Shown: positions 1 to 11,435 of the stretch, piece by piece | Position numbering within the stretch: position 1 is the stretch's first letter | Layout of the letters: the number at the start of each line of letters is the position of its first letter | Assembly (NCBI GenBank): GCA_020466095.1 | Contig: CM035806.1 | Coordinates: 64,777,587-64,841,586, forward strand | From: Chlorops oryzae | Lineage: Eukaryota; Arthropoda; Insecta; Diptera; Chloropidae | Length of the DNA stretch: 64,000 nucleotides | Direction of reading: 5' to 3' | Notes under the pieces: generated by a model | Told to the model about the DNA's origin: nothing | Seen by the model: only the letters and a program-made list of their open reading frames with translations | Databases searched by the model: none | Position numbers and translations under genes: made by a program

Positions 1-598
1 AAGGGCGTGCGTATGAGCACTTAATTGCGTATTCAATTCAGTCGCATTGAGGTGAGTGCTTTTGAGCTCGTTTCAGTGACATTTTCATTTGGCTGCTGTA
101 CTTTTGTTGTCAAATATTTTTGGCCGCACTCGAATGCACTTGTCACTCAGAAACTATTTTACCATTGTCTGTCTACTTTGTATACACGCTTTTTTGGAAC
201 GATCAAATTGACAGTGAACGTGTGAGCAAACTTGCTCACTTTATTTCGGTGGTCTGTGCTTTTTGAAGACAACAAAAAAAAAAAACAAAAAAAAAAACAA
301 TTATATACATAGGTATATTTTCGATCTTAATTGTCCAATTGTCGGTTGATCTGGGTGCGCACTTTATTACGCAGTCAGGGCACGGCCATTTTGAGTGCGT
401 TTTTAGTTTTCTTTACATCATTTAGGAATCTCGATTTTGAGGGCCCACTATTTAACCCATTAAATGCGTATGTTAGATGTCAATATTGCTCACTGGGTAA
501 TAGACGACTGATTATAATAACTGTTTGTTTTCGGTGTAAATATGTATATCAGAAAATCAACTTCAAAAACTGTACTCCTTCCTTTAAATTATCCTGAC
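1..598. other. AT-rich intergenic sequence, no gene seen
   Basis: No recognisable coding region, RNA gene or repeat family. There is an A-rich tract near 270-300. The short open frames have no recognisable domain. Confidence 0.6.
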
Positions 599-650
599 TA
601 CGGGGGCGGTTGATAAGGCTGTTGAAACGGTTGGGTTTGAGGGCGCATGG

Positions 651-3476
651 TTACCGGAACATGCTGGTCTTCCTCACGAAGTTAAGGAGAGTAGACAGAT
701 TATACTCCGTCATACAGTTTGAGTTAAGGAGCCAGGGTTCCTCGAACAGTTGTAGTCTCGCCCTGGCAAAAACCGGGCAGTGACAGAGAATGTGCTCGAC
801 GGTTTCTTGTGCCCCCGGTTCAGAGCATTTTCTGCACCCGTCGGAGTCCGCAAGATTCAGCTTAAGCGCTAGGGCGCGAAGAAGACTATGACCGGTTAAA
901 GCACTCTCCTCTGTAATCTTTAAACCAATTTTGCTCGTCTCACAAACTGGCCTGAGGCTGAGAGGCGTAACGCGGCCTTTTTAGCAGCTCACGTGACCTC
1001 CAGGTCTAATGGAGGGAGAAACAGGATTGTTTCAAATTTGGGGTAATCCTCAGCGCTCCTGTAATGCTTAGCATGGCAAGACGCTGAACTCTTTCCAGCG
1101 GTTTTGTATAGCTCGATTTGCTCATCGATGGCCACCAGACTATTGCTCCGTACGTCAGAATTGGTCTGACAATGGCTGTGTAGATCCAGTGCACGAGCGA
1201 TGGGCTTAGTCCCCATGTAGTACCCAGAATCTTTTTTCAGGAGTATAGCGCGCAGCTAGCCTTTTTCACCCTTTCACCGATGTTTCGATTCCAGGATAAT
1301 TTACTATCAAGTATTACTCCCAGATATTTAGCGTTCGATTTAATTTCAAGTATTGAGTCCCCCAATCTTATTTCGTTGAAAGTGGGGATTTTGTATTTTC
1401 TGGTGAAAAGAACCAGTTCTGTCTATTGCGGATTGATCGAGGGACAGCCGGTCCAGGCCTTTACTGTGCCGAGTGCTGCACTCATTAGATCTCTTACGGT
1501 GTGTATAGAGCTACCCGAGGTGAGGATCACTAGATCATCAGTGTAAGCCGTAGTGTTAAGCCCCTCGTTTTTCAGATTTCTGAGTAGCCGGTTCATGATA
1601 AGGTTCCACAGCAGTGGGGAGAGCATCCCGCCTTGCGGCGTACCCCTGCTGGTTTTCTTTGTGATCCTATAGCCGCCCCAGTCTGCGGTGATGAGTCTCA
1701 GCTCTAGGATGTTGTTAAGCCACGAGCTGATTGTTGGGTCAATTCTTGCGGCAGAGAGCTCCTTTGGTATGGCCTCTCTCGTCACATTATTGAAAGCACT
1801 CTCGATGTCCAGAAAACGTCCCATTGCCAACAACTGAATGCAAAGTGGTCTCTGTTGATTTCCCTTTGGTATAAGCATGTTGATCTTTTGAGATCCACGA
1901 CTGAATGATTCGTTCGAGAATCTTTAGTAGAAAAGAGGTTAGACTGATCGGTCTGTAATCCTTGGATTGACAGTGGCCACTTTTACCTGCTTTCGGTTTA
2001 AACACGACCTCCGCAATACGCCAGGAATCAGGAACATAACACAGTGCTAAGCACCCTCTGTATATAGCCAGTAGCCAGGGGGCTACCAAAGTCTTCGCCT
2101 TTTGTATCATGGCTGGAATGACCTTGTCCTTACCTGGGGATTTGGAGGCGTCAAAGGAGTCCATGACGCAGTGAAGTCTTTGCCTTGTGAGCAGCCTAGC
2201 TGGTACTCTTTTCCATGGGTTGTGCGTTGCGCTTACGAGTGGTCTTGCCGCTTCGTTACCAGGAAAGTGAGCTTCCATCAGAACTATCTGCGATTCACTG
2301 GCAAAGGTGGCCCATTCACCATTCTCTCTCTTGATAAGACCCGGGGCGATTGGATTGTTTTCAACAATTTTTCTGAATCTAGCAGTCTCGGCGACGTTTC
2401 CTATTTCCCTACAGAAGCTCTTCCAACAGTCCCTCTTAGCCTTTTTGATAACGAATTTATAGATTCTACACACGTCCCTATATTCTCCCCAACACTTCTT
2501 ACAATCGGCGGTTTTTGCTAATTTAAAGAGATCCTTTACCTCCTTTCAAAGGTACTGCAGCTCCCTGTTACAACAGGATAAACTGGACTTAGGTTTTGTT
2601 TTATTTAATGGGCTGGAAAGGTTGTAGGCTTAGGTTAAATGAAATGTGAGGTGCGCTGGAGAGGTTTCAATGTCCTCAATCAAGCTGGCCCTACCAGGCA
2701 AAGCTGGCCCTACATTTCTTAAGCAGTCTTCTTTCCAGATGTTTCTCAAATTTTTCCCAATCCGTTTTTCTTGGATTTATAAACGCAAGCCTTTTACGAG
2801 TTACTGAAGAATTAAATTTAAAGTGGATATATCTGTGGTCAGAGAATGAGGGTTGTTCTATTACCCTCCAATCTTTTATAGTTATGTACGGATCAGAGTA
2901 AAGGGTGACATCCAAAGCATTTTTAAAGGTAGGTCCCTTAAAGGTGATTTCCTCACCTCTGTTCGCAATGGATAGGTTTGAACAGAGCATGGAGTTAAGG
3001 ACCCACCCCTTTCGTTGACGTCTTTGCTTCCACATACAGTGTGGTGTGCGTTTGCGTCAATGCCGATGACCTTCCTCCAGTTCCTTGCAGCGGCATCATT
3101 GGCCAGACTGACTAGGTCAGCTGGGCGAGCGTCCTCGCATGCGGCTTGGTATGCGGACACGATGATTATTGGATCATCGCTGTCCCCCTCACACGCCACA
3201 ACCGTTAAGTCATCGTTACTACATATAATTCGACAAGAGGTAAGCATTAATATATTTCTTAACCAGGACGGCGGAACGATTTTTGCTTACCGGGCTTGAG
3301 TAAAAGGAGTGATAGATATTTGATCTCAGCCCAGAGACCTGGTTACCACTAGATAACCATGGCTCCTGGACTAAGGCCACATCATAGTTTTCCTCTGTAA
3401 GGGTGCGGTGTAGCTCGGATGACACCAAGCTGCTATGTTGCAGATTTATCCGCAATACTGTTAGCTTCAGCGCCAT
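651..3476 (-). pseudogene. Non-LTR retrotransposon ORF2: endonuclease plus reverse transcriptase (R1/LOA group), broken
   Basis: Minus-strand reading from an ATG at 3476 (MALKLTVLRINLQH) to a TAA at 651-653, about 940 codons. It is broken into at least six frames by frameshifts and stops. Order of domains: AP-endonuclease (LQH start, ALVQEPW near 3380, GIDANAHHT near 3060); reverse transcriptase (YRPISLTSF near 1950, FLDIESAFNNV near 1810, GTPQGGMLSPLLWN near 1620, YTDDLVIL near 1545); a thumb-like segment (AIVRPILTYGAIVWW near 1160); and a C-terminal Cys/His motif (CRKCSEPG...HILCHCP near 760-840). I see no RNase H domain between the thumb and the Cys/His motif. The start overlaps the ORF1 stop by 10 nt, the usual arrangement in these elements. 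The protein would have made and integrated cDNA at nicked target DNA; this copy cannot encode it. R1/LOA placement is from motif recall, not a tree. Confidence 0.88.
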
Positions 3477-4413
3477 CCACTGCCTTCGGTGTCGGGATCT
3501 GCTTCGTCCGTTGGTTTCCCGGATTCGACGGCCATTTTGGTGGTTGCCAGGGTCAGAGATTCTAGGTCCCTCTCTACCTCGCCCACCTCCAGCGTGTTGC
3601 TGTTTTCGTCCTTGGGGTGCCACTTCTTCATGCGTAGGCACACACTCTCAATGCCCCAGGCCATCTTGGCGAACCTGGGGTACAGTAGATCCTTCGCGGT
3701 TTTACTGATCTGGAGAATATAGTTGTGCCCTCCCTCAGGGGTTTTGGGCTTCCCTACGTGCAGAACTCTCTAGTCTTCAGTCAGGATTCTGTCGACGTAG
3801 CAATTTCAGCGCCGCCTCCGGTTCTACCGTCCGGGGTACCAGCACCTTTGCATTGGGTATGCTCGGGATTGCGCTGCGCATAGCGATTTCGAGCTTTCGA
3901 GACTCCACAAGGCCTGGATCTTCGGAAGAGCGTCCTGTATCCAGCAAAGGGCTGGCTCATCATTACATTTGATGATCTTCACACCGTTATACCGTTTCCG
4001 TTTCCGTTTTCCATAGTCTCCCTGGCCCACTTTAGTCGTTCTTCCTCCTCCTTGGTAAGCGTATTTGCGTTTCCAAGGCGGCCTATTATCTTTCGACTAG
4101 CTTTGTACTCCGACAGAGCTTTGCGCCCCTCCTTAGTTGGTCGATACCTGGGCCCACTCTTTCGAGGGATATTGGCACCCTGATCCGACTGGGGGGAACG
4201 CAAGAGCTCATCCTCTTCATCGGTCGACATTTGTACGCCAGGGCCAGCGTCTGCATCAACAGCTGCACCTCTCTGCGTACGTTCTCGCTTGTCTTTGACT
4301 TTCGCAGTAGCATGTCCACCGCTGCAACCTGCTGCCATTGCAGTTATGGTGTGACCGCTGGCGATGCAGCTTTCGCCGTGCCGCGCCCGCCTGTAGTCGC
4401 GGTCACGCATCCT
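3467..4413 (-). pseudogene. Non-LTR retrotransposon ORF1 (gag-like), frameshifted
   Basis: Minus-strand reading in at least three frames. The upstream part (4410-3979) is hydrophilic and Lys/Glu-rich and includes TKEEEERLKWARETM. The downstream part (about 3720-3467) reads YILQISKTAKDLLYPRF, then MAWGIESVCLRMKKWHPKD and NTLEVGEVE, ending GSGWR and a stop at 3467. This downstream block matches my recollection of the conserved ORF1 region in R1/LOA-type elements, where ORF1 product coats element RNA. No CCHC knuckle was located with confidence. The downstream ORF2 starts 10 nt before this stop. Broken, so not functional. Confidence 0.7.
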
Positions 4414-4846
4414 ACCGACGTTTGGGTAGATATCCCTACCCGCTTCGCTACATCTTTCTTCATCTGTTTTTTAAGAAACCCGTGTCCTAGGGTGGGGCCC
4501 TTACAGCTAGATCCTACCCGGAGGCCAGATAGGGCTGGTTTTTTAAGGAGATTTTACTCCTCCATCACTCTCCGTTTGACTGGCTTGTGACAGTCAATGC
4601 TTGGCTTCTCCATAAGGAATAAAAATAATTTTTTTTTGTAAATTGGTGTCTTTATTTCTAACACGGGTATTTATTGAACCGCCCTCGTATAAGTAGGCTC
4701 CACAAAAGAAAATCTCTCATTTTTAGTTCAGCAAGTGGCTCCCGCGTTTAATGGGCTAAGGAAATACTCTATTTATTTCAATAAGAGTACGAGTCTAGTT
4801 TGAAATGATTCAAGCGATAATAAGACTTGAGAGATTAATCTTACCA

Positions 4847-5047
4847 TCCCAACACGTATATTGCGTTTGTGCATCTGTGTAATCAGAATCATTTGATAGT
4901 GAACAAAATGTGATCAACGCGACCATACTGGATTGGTGTTTAATTATGGTCTTAAACACCTCTTGATATTCAAAACTATTTGAACGTGTGTGTCTGTTTC
5001 GGGTATTCTATTTTCAGGCCCGCCTGACTATAACACCCTTACTTGTT
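4847..5047 (+). mobile_element. Family A Helentron/HINE-like element, internally deleted
   Basis: Short piece of the family A head (GTATATTGCGTTTGTG near 4855) joined to the complete family A tail: CACCTCTTGATATTC, then GGGTATTCTATT, the hairpin CAGGCCCGCCTG, then ACACCCTTACTTG. Compare full copies at 20391-21007 and 45252-45849. The central part is missing. Confidence 0.75.
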
Positions 5048-5200
5048 TTTATTCTTATTAAGAAATAAAACTTTTAAATTTATTTCATAGGAATATTTAC
5101 CCGAAGCTTTCAGAGCACTTTCGAATTCAGAACAGAAACTCCTTTATTACTGCTATGCAACTCGGTTTTTCATCCATTACCATTTTCCCCCCTTTTTTTT

Positions 5201-5270
5201 GTCGCGCGGAGATTCGAAGTTGGGCCTTCTGACTGCTGAGCGCAGACGCTGTCCACTACGCCACGGCGAC
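5201..5270 (-). pseudogene. tRNA-like sequence (tRNA-derived SINE head or tRNA pseudogene)
   Basis: On the minus strand an A-box-like stretch (GTGGCGTAGTGGACAGC) is followed about 35 nt later by a degenerate B-box (CTTCGAATCT). The ends, GTCGC and GCGAC, can form five base pairs of an acceptor stem. The T stem is mismatched. The sequence just beyond the 3' end reads as A8 G6, like a short A tail. The flank (GCAGCAAATACATTATATCAATGT) resembles that of 28664-28732, so this is probably a repeat family, not a working tRNA. Confidence 0.5.
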
Positions 5271-7521
5271 CTCGGATTCGTACGCAGCAAATACATTATA
5301 TCAATGTTCGAGATATTTTCCCCGCATTTAGTGTAGGGAAAAAACACCTAAATATAACCCTGATTACAATATTAGCAAAAGTGATCTATTACAAGTATGC
5401 TTTCCGTAATGCATTTTGTGGGCGCAACCCATTTGTCAGTGTGCCGCTGGGTAACCAACCAAGCGAGAGTGAAAAGAGCTTAATTTAAAAAAATCTCCCA
5501 AAATTTAGTTAAAATGATTCTTTAAGCTGGAAGGGGTCTTAAGGGATCACAATTCAAACACTTTCCCCTATACACTCAGCAGGTTGAAAGAATCTAATAA
5601 ATTCGATAGCCGTTTTAAATTTGCCATGAATCGTTGGGATCCAAATCAATGTCCGATTTCAATATCCTGGCTCTCAACGAAAAACAACAACAGCAGCAAC
5701 GATTTTTTTCCAAATTATTTCAATTGATTTATTACTGCTAAGCAGCCGTCATTAAACCCAATTACGACTGAATTAATATTTTATGCTTTCATGACGACCG
5801 CATGCTTATTTTGTGTTAACCAGCTATTCAATTCTTTTATTATTTATTTTTTTTTTAAATATTTTTTCTATACTTTTTTGTTTTGTTTTTTGCATCGAAG
5901 TCAATGCGAACAAATTATCATAGATAACTGCCTGTCAACGCAGCACGATGCGACCACTTGCTGTTTTTAATAAAGAAAATCAACATACAACAAATTTTAT
6001 GAAAATCTCATTTGGCAACACATTATATACGAAATGAGTTGAATTGAAAATGTCGACACGAGAAGCACGCCAGTCAAAGGTTGTAGAAAAAAAATTAGAA
6101 AAAAATTCCAAAAATTAAATCAATTTTCTCCAACATATTGTTCGTATGCTAAGACACCTTCCTTCCTGCCGTCGTCCCTTCTTTGACTGCAGAAAACATA
6201 AAACATTCGAACAAGCGTAATCCAATAAAGCATAAGATTTGATAATAACAATAATTCGATTGTGGTAAGCCCCACTTATGTGCAGTTTAATATTGCACGA
6301 GAGCACGAGTATAACGATTTTTTTTTTTTTTTTTTTGGAGCGAAAGAACCTTGATACATTTGATAGCCGCAGCCGCTGTGTGCTCAACAGAGATCAACAT
6401 GCTCGCCGACAAATAATCCCAAAAATTATTATAATCATTCTTCAAAAATCCATACAGAGTATCTTAAGTTCGTAACTCATTCATGCTGTCCATTCTTCGA
6501 GCCATTCATTTGTTATACGCCCCCACAGCGAAGCTGTACCTTCAATATCTGCAAGCGATACAATCACCAAAGCCGCTAATAGCGGTGGTAAAGTGCCAAC
6601 CACACCTTGAATTATGAACTTGAACTAAGGCGGGCTCCACGTTACACTTTTCGAGAGCCAATTCAACTATTCACAAAATATATAAATGTATATATGTATG
6701 TACATAAGGCTTATATATATATATATATATAAAGCTTAATCTTTTTTCGATTTGGTTTTTCCTCGTCTCGAACATATTTAAAGAACCTTTGCGATAATCA
6801 AAATTTATTCGTTCTCCGTATTCGGTAGCTTATCATGGGCCTTCTCTTTGATTTTCTTTCTTAATGATTTTTTAAACGAATTCCTTTACTAAATTATCTG
6901 GCTTGACTGGGCCAGTAGAGCTACTAAATAATTGAGATTAAATTTTTCGAATAATTACATTCCATTCTTTTGGGGTGTAACTGACGTAATTAGATTGCTT
7001 TGTTCTTTTTTGTTTTTGTTTGTGTTTTTGTTCATATTTTGTTGTGATTTGAGCATTGAGAGTTTAATTTGTGGCTTAATTAAATTGAGTTTTATATTAG
7101 TATTACCTCAGTTCTTTGATATTTTTGAATTTCAATGAATCAATAATGATAATAATTATTATTGTAAGTAAGTAAGGGTGAAATTGGCAGACAATCCAGT
7201 ACCCGGCATATTACATCTATATATATAAGAACTTATTTTTAAACGAACCTATGACAGCGTCCACCAAAAATTTTTTGTTACAGAGGCTTAAAGCAGAAAG
7301 AATTTAGCCGAAAAGTATTTTAAGGTTTTGTTGATTTTTTGATAGGTATATACTATCTAGAAACTCCGTAGAAACACCGAATTTTAGGTTCCTTTTATCC
7401 GGTGTCCTTGAAATATCCTTGAAAAATCTTTTTAGTAAAGCGTTTTGAATAGTTCTATAGCTCACTGAGAGCAACTGAGGAGACTTTGGCAAAGAAAGGC
7501 TACGCACTAAAAATTCAAGGT
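5271..7521. other. AT-rich non-coding stretch
   Basis: No gene recognised. Contains homopolymer T tracts (about 6319-6336), an AT microsatellite near 6715-6730 and A/T-rich low-complexity sequence. Confidence 0.55.
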
Positions 7522-7653
7522 TGCGGACAACGAGGGAAACAGCGTTGGATGGATACAATAAAATGGACCCTCGATGCTGTAGGACTCACCATGGATAATG
7601 CAACCGATAGAAAAAATAGAGAAACTGGTCGGGTTTTGTGGACTCCGGGATAA
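7522..7653 (+). pseudogene. 3' tail fragment of a non-LTR retrotransposon ORF
   Basis: A 43-codon stretch reads CGQRGKQRWMDTIKWTL, then DAVGLTMDNATDRKNRE and LWTPG before a TAA at 7651. The pattern (R/K)KQRWMDTIK...LDAVGL...ATDR is typical of the C-terminal tail of insect non-LTR reverse transcriptases, often seen as orphan copies. The similar but different tail at 63461-63602 is from another element. Upstream RT domains are absent here, consistent with a 5'-truncated insertion. Confidence 0.6.
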
Positions 7654-8563
7654 GCCAGGACATTTAAATACAAGAAGAAGAACAGTTTTATAACTCGAAA
7701 ACTAAATGAGATACAAATACGACACATATGACGAGTGAAAGTTAATAAAAGAAGGAATCTAAACAATTGCCTTCCTGACCCTTTCAAATTTCCTTTTAAT
7801 ATCGCAACATTTGCCGATTTTAGAATAGTCTTTTTTGAATGAATTTTTGTCATTGAATTTGTAATCCTTAAAGCTGGCTGAACTGTTAAAACTTCGAGTA
7901 GCCCCACATCAAGTCCATCCACAAATTTATATTAAAATATACATATTTGTTTAATCTTCACAACGGCATCGTGAATGCATGTATGACTCTACTCCTTCGA
8001 TTGGAAAGAGTAAAGACACAAGGATAGACAGTATCTGTCTCTTACACAAACAAACAGAAAAGGCCTCAAATTTCCTTGTAATGTGTGATCAACGGACAGA
8101 ACAAACTTTTGATGGTCAACCTCGAGCTCTGGTTGTAGACACTGCACAAGAACGCACAAGCGCAATGTTGCCGCGAAATAAGTGAGTCGGATATAAAGGC
8201 ACATGATAAAAAACACTGCATAAAATCAAACCAAGAAATTTTCCATAATTTTAATTATTTAATTGTGGATTTATTATTATGAATTTTTTTCTCTTATTTT
8301 ATTTTGAGGCCATAAATTTTCAGTACGAACCGCTTTGCTGTTAAATTTTTTATGATCCAATAACTTAGGCGAGTCAAAACATTTTTATATTCGATGAAAG
8401 ATTTTGATCTTTGATCAATGTGTCAACAAAAGCAGGAAAATCGATTCTTGATGTGAGATGATGTGTCGATTCTCAAAAGAATCAACACTGTTCGGTTGGA
8501 GTACGGTATTTGTGATCGATGACACGTTGAAGTACCTAACTAAAAGAATGGAATTGTTCATAC
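7654..8563. other. Non-coding stretch, no gene seen
   Basis: AT-rich sequence without recognisable coding, RNA or repeat signals. Confidence 0.5.
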
Positions 8564-8813
8564 ATATCGCACCCATGCTAATAAATCTGCACAATTCAAA
8601 ATTTTTTGAATAAATTTCTTTATGTACGATTGAATTTTTTTGTAAGAAACCCAACGCATAGAGATTTAAAGTTTATATTGACTGAACCAATTCGATTAAG
8701 AGTAAAATTAGTTTAGAAAAAATTTTATTTCTCTTTAGATTCAAGAGGAATTGAATGATTTTCCAGAAATGCGAGATTTTGAATTGTACCGATTTAGTAG
8801 CAAGGGTGCGATA
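8564..8813. mobile_element. MITE, CATATCGCACCC family, copy 1
   Basis: About 250 bp with inverted ends: left ATATCGCACCCATGCTAATA, right TAGTAGCAAGGGTGCGATAT. A second, diverged copy sits at 48370-48622 with the same ends and interior order. The TA-rich ends suggest a Tc1/mariner-type non-autonomous element. Confidence 0.8.
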
Positions 8814-9336
8814 TGTATGTAAAGAACAGGTGTGTTGGGAGTATTCGCATCTGCATCCGCAAATGTGGAGCTTCCTCAAGAACTTCAACGTCTGCATTCG
8901 CATCCGCATCCGCATTCATCGATGCAGAGTTCATGCGGATGCAGATGAGCCACAGTTCTTATGAAAAGCAAAAAGAGACAAAATAAATTTGAATTCGCCA
9001 TAGTTTACTTCGTATTAATTACGTGTTACCCCTCATACCGTCCTTTTTGTCATTAGACTTTGTACATGAAAAATAAATACTCTTGTTGACAGTCATAAGC
9101 GTCAAGAGAGTATTAAACCTTGTTCACTCAAAAATCGCTCACATTCTGTGAGACGTACATGCCATTTCGTTTGCAAAGTGAAATCTGGAAATATCTTGTC
9201 CTGATAAAAAAACAATCAATACAAGGCGAATTGTTAAACATGTAAAAGGACTTTCGCGAAAAGGTTCCACCACCTCGTCAATAAGAAATTACGGCACAAA
9301 AACCATTGATGTTTTTTTAAAAATTTTTTGTAGTTT
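8814..9336. other. Non-coding stretch with GCATCC-rich repeat
   Basis: Contains an imperfect hexamer run (GCATTC/GCATCC) at about 8845-8945 that opens short frames on both strands (RIRIRIH, MRMRMRMQ). No gene recognised. Confidence 0.55.
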
Positions 9337-9955
9337 ATTACACAATGCTACAAAAAAATTTCTTTCATGCCCTTTTTTTCAATTGGTTATTTTAAGTTAG
9401 TTAAGGGCTTCCTCATTTCAAAAAGGTCAATGGTTTGATGGATTTAAGTAGCGTTTCTGAGATATGGCCCAAAATGTGAATGTCAATTTCTCTACTTTGC
9501 CCCATATTTCGGGCCATAATTCAATAACCGTATAAACTAGCCAAGCAGATATATCCGATTCGGAAAGGTGGAGAACGTACAAAAATTTTAAGTGCCTAAA
9601 CGCCACCCTACGACGCCTAATTGTGGCTTCTATGAGGTCAGAATGGCCATATTTTGCTCATATTGTTCGCTACTTTCACACACTTATCAAGCCATATCTT
9701 AGCAACCAGTGCAAATTATCCCAATATTAGTAATAGCAGTTTTTGCGAGAATCGTAGTTTATACGGTTATTGAGTTATGGCTCGAAATATGGGGCAAAGT
9801 AGAGAAAATTGAAATTTTTCACATTTTGGGCCATATCTCGGAAACGCTACTTGAATCCATCAAACCATTGATCTTTTTAGAATGGGGGGGGCCCTTTAGT
9901 AACAAAAAATAACCAACAGAAAAAAATGGCAGAAACGCTGTAGCATTGTGTTAGT
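9337..9955. mobile_element. Foldback element with ~200-bp inverted arms
   Basis: The left arm (about 9337-9545) and right arm (about 9745-9955) are inverted copies. Examples: left ATTACACAATGCTAC against right GTAGCATTGTGTTAG; left GGGCCATAATTCAATAACCG against right CGGTTATTGAGTTATGGCTC. The loop is about 200 bp and has no coding potential. No target duplication identified. Confidence 0.8.
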
Positions 9956-10250
9956 AAAGGAACATTACAAAATAAATCAAAATTTTAGTTACACTGAAAA
10001 ACTACACTTAAAAAATTTTTTTTATTTTTTTTTATTTAAACTTTGCTTCTCTTTACTGGATCTTCCTTTGGGTGGGAACTAACAGTAATTATTGAAATCT
10101 TATTTTTTAGATATAACTTAACTTTTTATACAGAGATATAATAGTTTTGATTCCAACGGGCCTCTATTTGAGAAACTGGGCTGCTGAGGACTTATTACTG
10201 TTAAGCCGCGTTTAAAAAAAAATTGTGAACTTTTTTATTAAGGTTCTTAA
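9956..10250. other. AT-rich stretch between foldback and transposase relic
   Basis: T-rich sequence with no recognised feature; may include the remains of the 3' end of the adjacent Tc1/mariner element. Confidence 0.4.
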
Positions 10251-10975
10251 TTAGGGCTTTAACTGAAATTTCGTTGACTTAAGTGTATGCCAGACGGCAT
10301 TTATGTAGAAATATTTCAATGTTTTTTGCAGTTTGTTTGGTCTTTTTCGATTTCTTTTTATTAAAGCCCAATATTTTTCGATTGCGCGAAGTTCGGGGCG
10401 ATTCGGAGGATTTGGTTCTCTTGGTACCACAGTGACATTGTTGGCTTGGTACCAATCCATCGTTCTATGGGCGTAGTGAGATGTTGCTTGGTCCGGCAAA
10501 AATAGTACTGAACCTTGGTGCTGACCCAAAAAAGCAGCAAACGCCGCTCCAGACACTCACTGATGTAAATTTCGGCGTTGATGGTGCGATCTGTCGCAAA
10601 TTCCTTACTTCGAAGGCCACATCGGCAAATGGCCTGCCAAATTATGTATTTCTTTGGAAATTTGGTATGTTCTTCGGCAGTAAATTTAGTGGATACTCCA
10701 CCCCTTTTAACCGCAGTATAATAACCTTGTCTAGTTAACTGTTTGAAGTCCGCTTTGCAGTACGTTTCATCGCCCATGATCACGCTGTCGAATTTACGTA
10801 GGTAGTCGCGGTACAGTTCTTGAGCTCTCCTCATGGCTTCGGCGTCTTTTCTTCTGACCTAACTATAACTTTTTATACTTTATAGCTCCTAAGGTTGTAA
10901 CATCTTTAATCATCCGTTGAACAGTTGACTTGGATGATGACGCTTTTGCTGCCATAACACGAACCGACTGGAAGG
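10251..10975 (-). pseudogene. IS630/Tc1/mariner transposase, DD37E-type spacing, frameshifted
   Basis: Minus strand. An N-terminal helix-turn-helix remnant (VMAAKASSSKSTVQRMIKDV, about 10955-10900) precedes the catalytic core in two overlapping frames. The first acid is in SVIMGDETYCKADF (near 10775), the second in FLPDQATSHYA (near 10490), and the third in NRPELRAIEKYWALIK (near 10375). I count 37 residues between the second acid and the Glu of AIE, which fits DD37E. A frameshift around 10500 separates the first and second catalytic acids. About 240 codons remain and the N-terminal domain is shortened. No terminal inverted repeats found nearby. It would have catalysed cut-and-paste transposition; this copy is dead. 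Confidence 0.82.
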
Positions 10976-11034
10976 GCAATCAATTCTAGCATTTATTATG
11001 TCAGAAAAAAAAAAAATAAAAGAACTTATAGTTC

Positions 11035-11430
11035 TACGTATCTCTATTGATTTTAACCCAATCAGTTGGCAGCGAGTTCTGTATGGCGGGTATTAGTCTG
11101 CGAAATTTAATGATCGAAGGGCATAACCTAGAAACGATTTTTGCATTTTTTCCATGCGAGAAATTTGAGTGACATAATAAGACATCCATTTAAAAGAAGC
11201 ATATTCTAATTTTGTCCGTACCAAGGAAATATAAATGATCTTAAGTGTGTAAGGATCAGAAAAGTTCGCAGTATGTATTTCGGCGAGAAAAAGCTAACAA
11301 GGAGCAGACACGTTGGATAATGTGATGCAGATGTTCGGGAAAAGCAAATATTGTGTCAAAGATGACATCCAGGTCCCTAACGGAGTTTACCCGATTTAAT
11401 GGTGATCCTGATAGGAAATAGGTAGTACCC
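11035..11430 (-). pseudogene. Jockey-like reverse transcriptase, C-terminal part
   Basis: Minus-strand translation gives SVRDLDVIFDTIFAFPEHL, then VCSLLAFSRRNTYCELF and YISLVRTKLEYASFKW, the thumb/C-terminal region of Jockey or CR1-type reverse transcriptases (consensus RDLGV.FD...Y..LVR..LEYAS..W). Stops and shifts are present. It continues the polymerase domain at 12480-13000; the two are separated by an inserted element (11436-12477). Confidence 0.72.
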
Positions 11431-11435
11431 AAGCA

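Larger units (their letters stand above)
601..4687 (-). mobile_element. R1/LOA-type non-LTR element between mariner-like inverted termini
   Basis: The retroelement (5' end at right, 3' end at left) fills an interval whose outer edges are inverted: left TA-CGGGGGCGGTTGATAAG, right (reverse complement) TA-CGAGGGCGGTTCAATAAA. TA dinucleotides flank both (599-600, 4688-4689). The termini resemble mariner inverted repeats, so the retroelement may have landed in a short mariner-derived element. The 3' UTR left after the ORF2 stop is only about 50 bp. A poly(A) tail was not identified. Confidence 0.65.
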
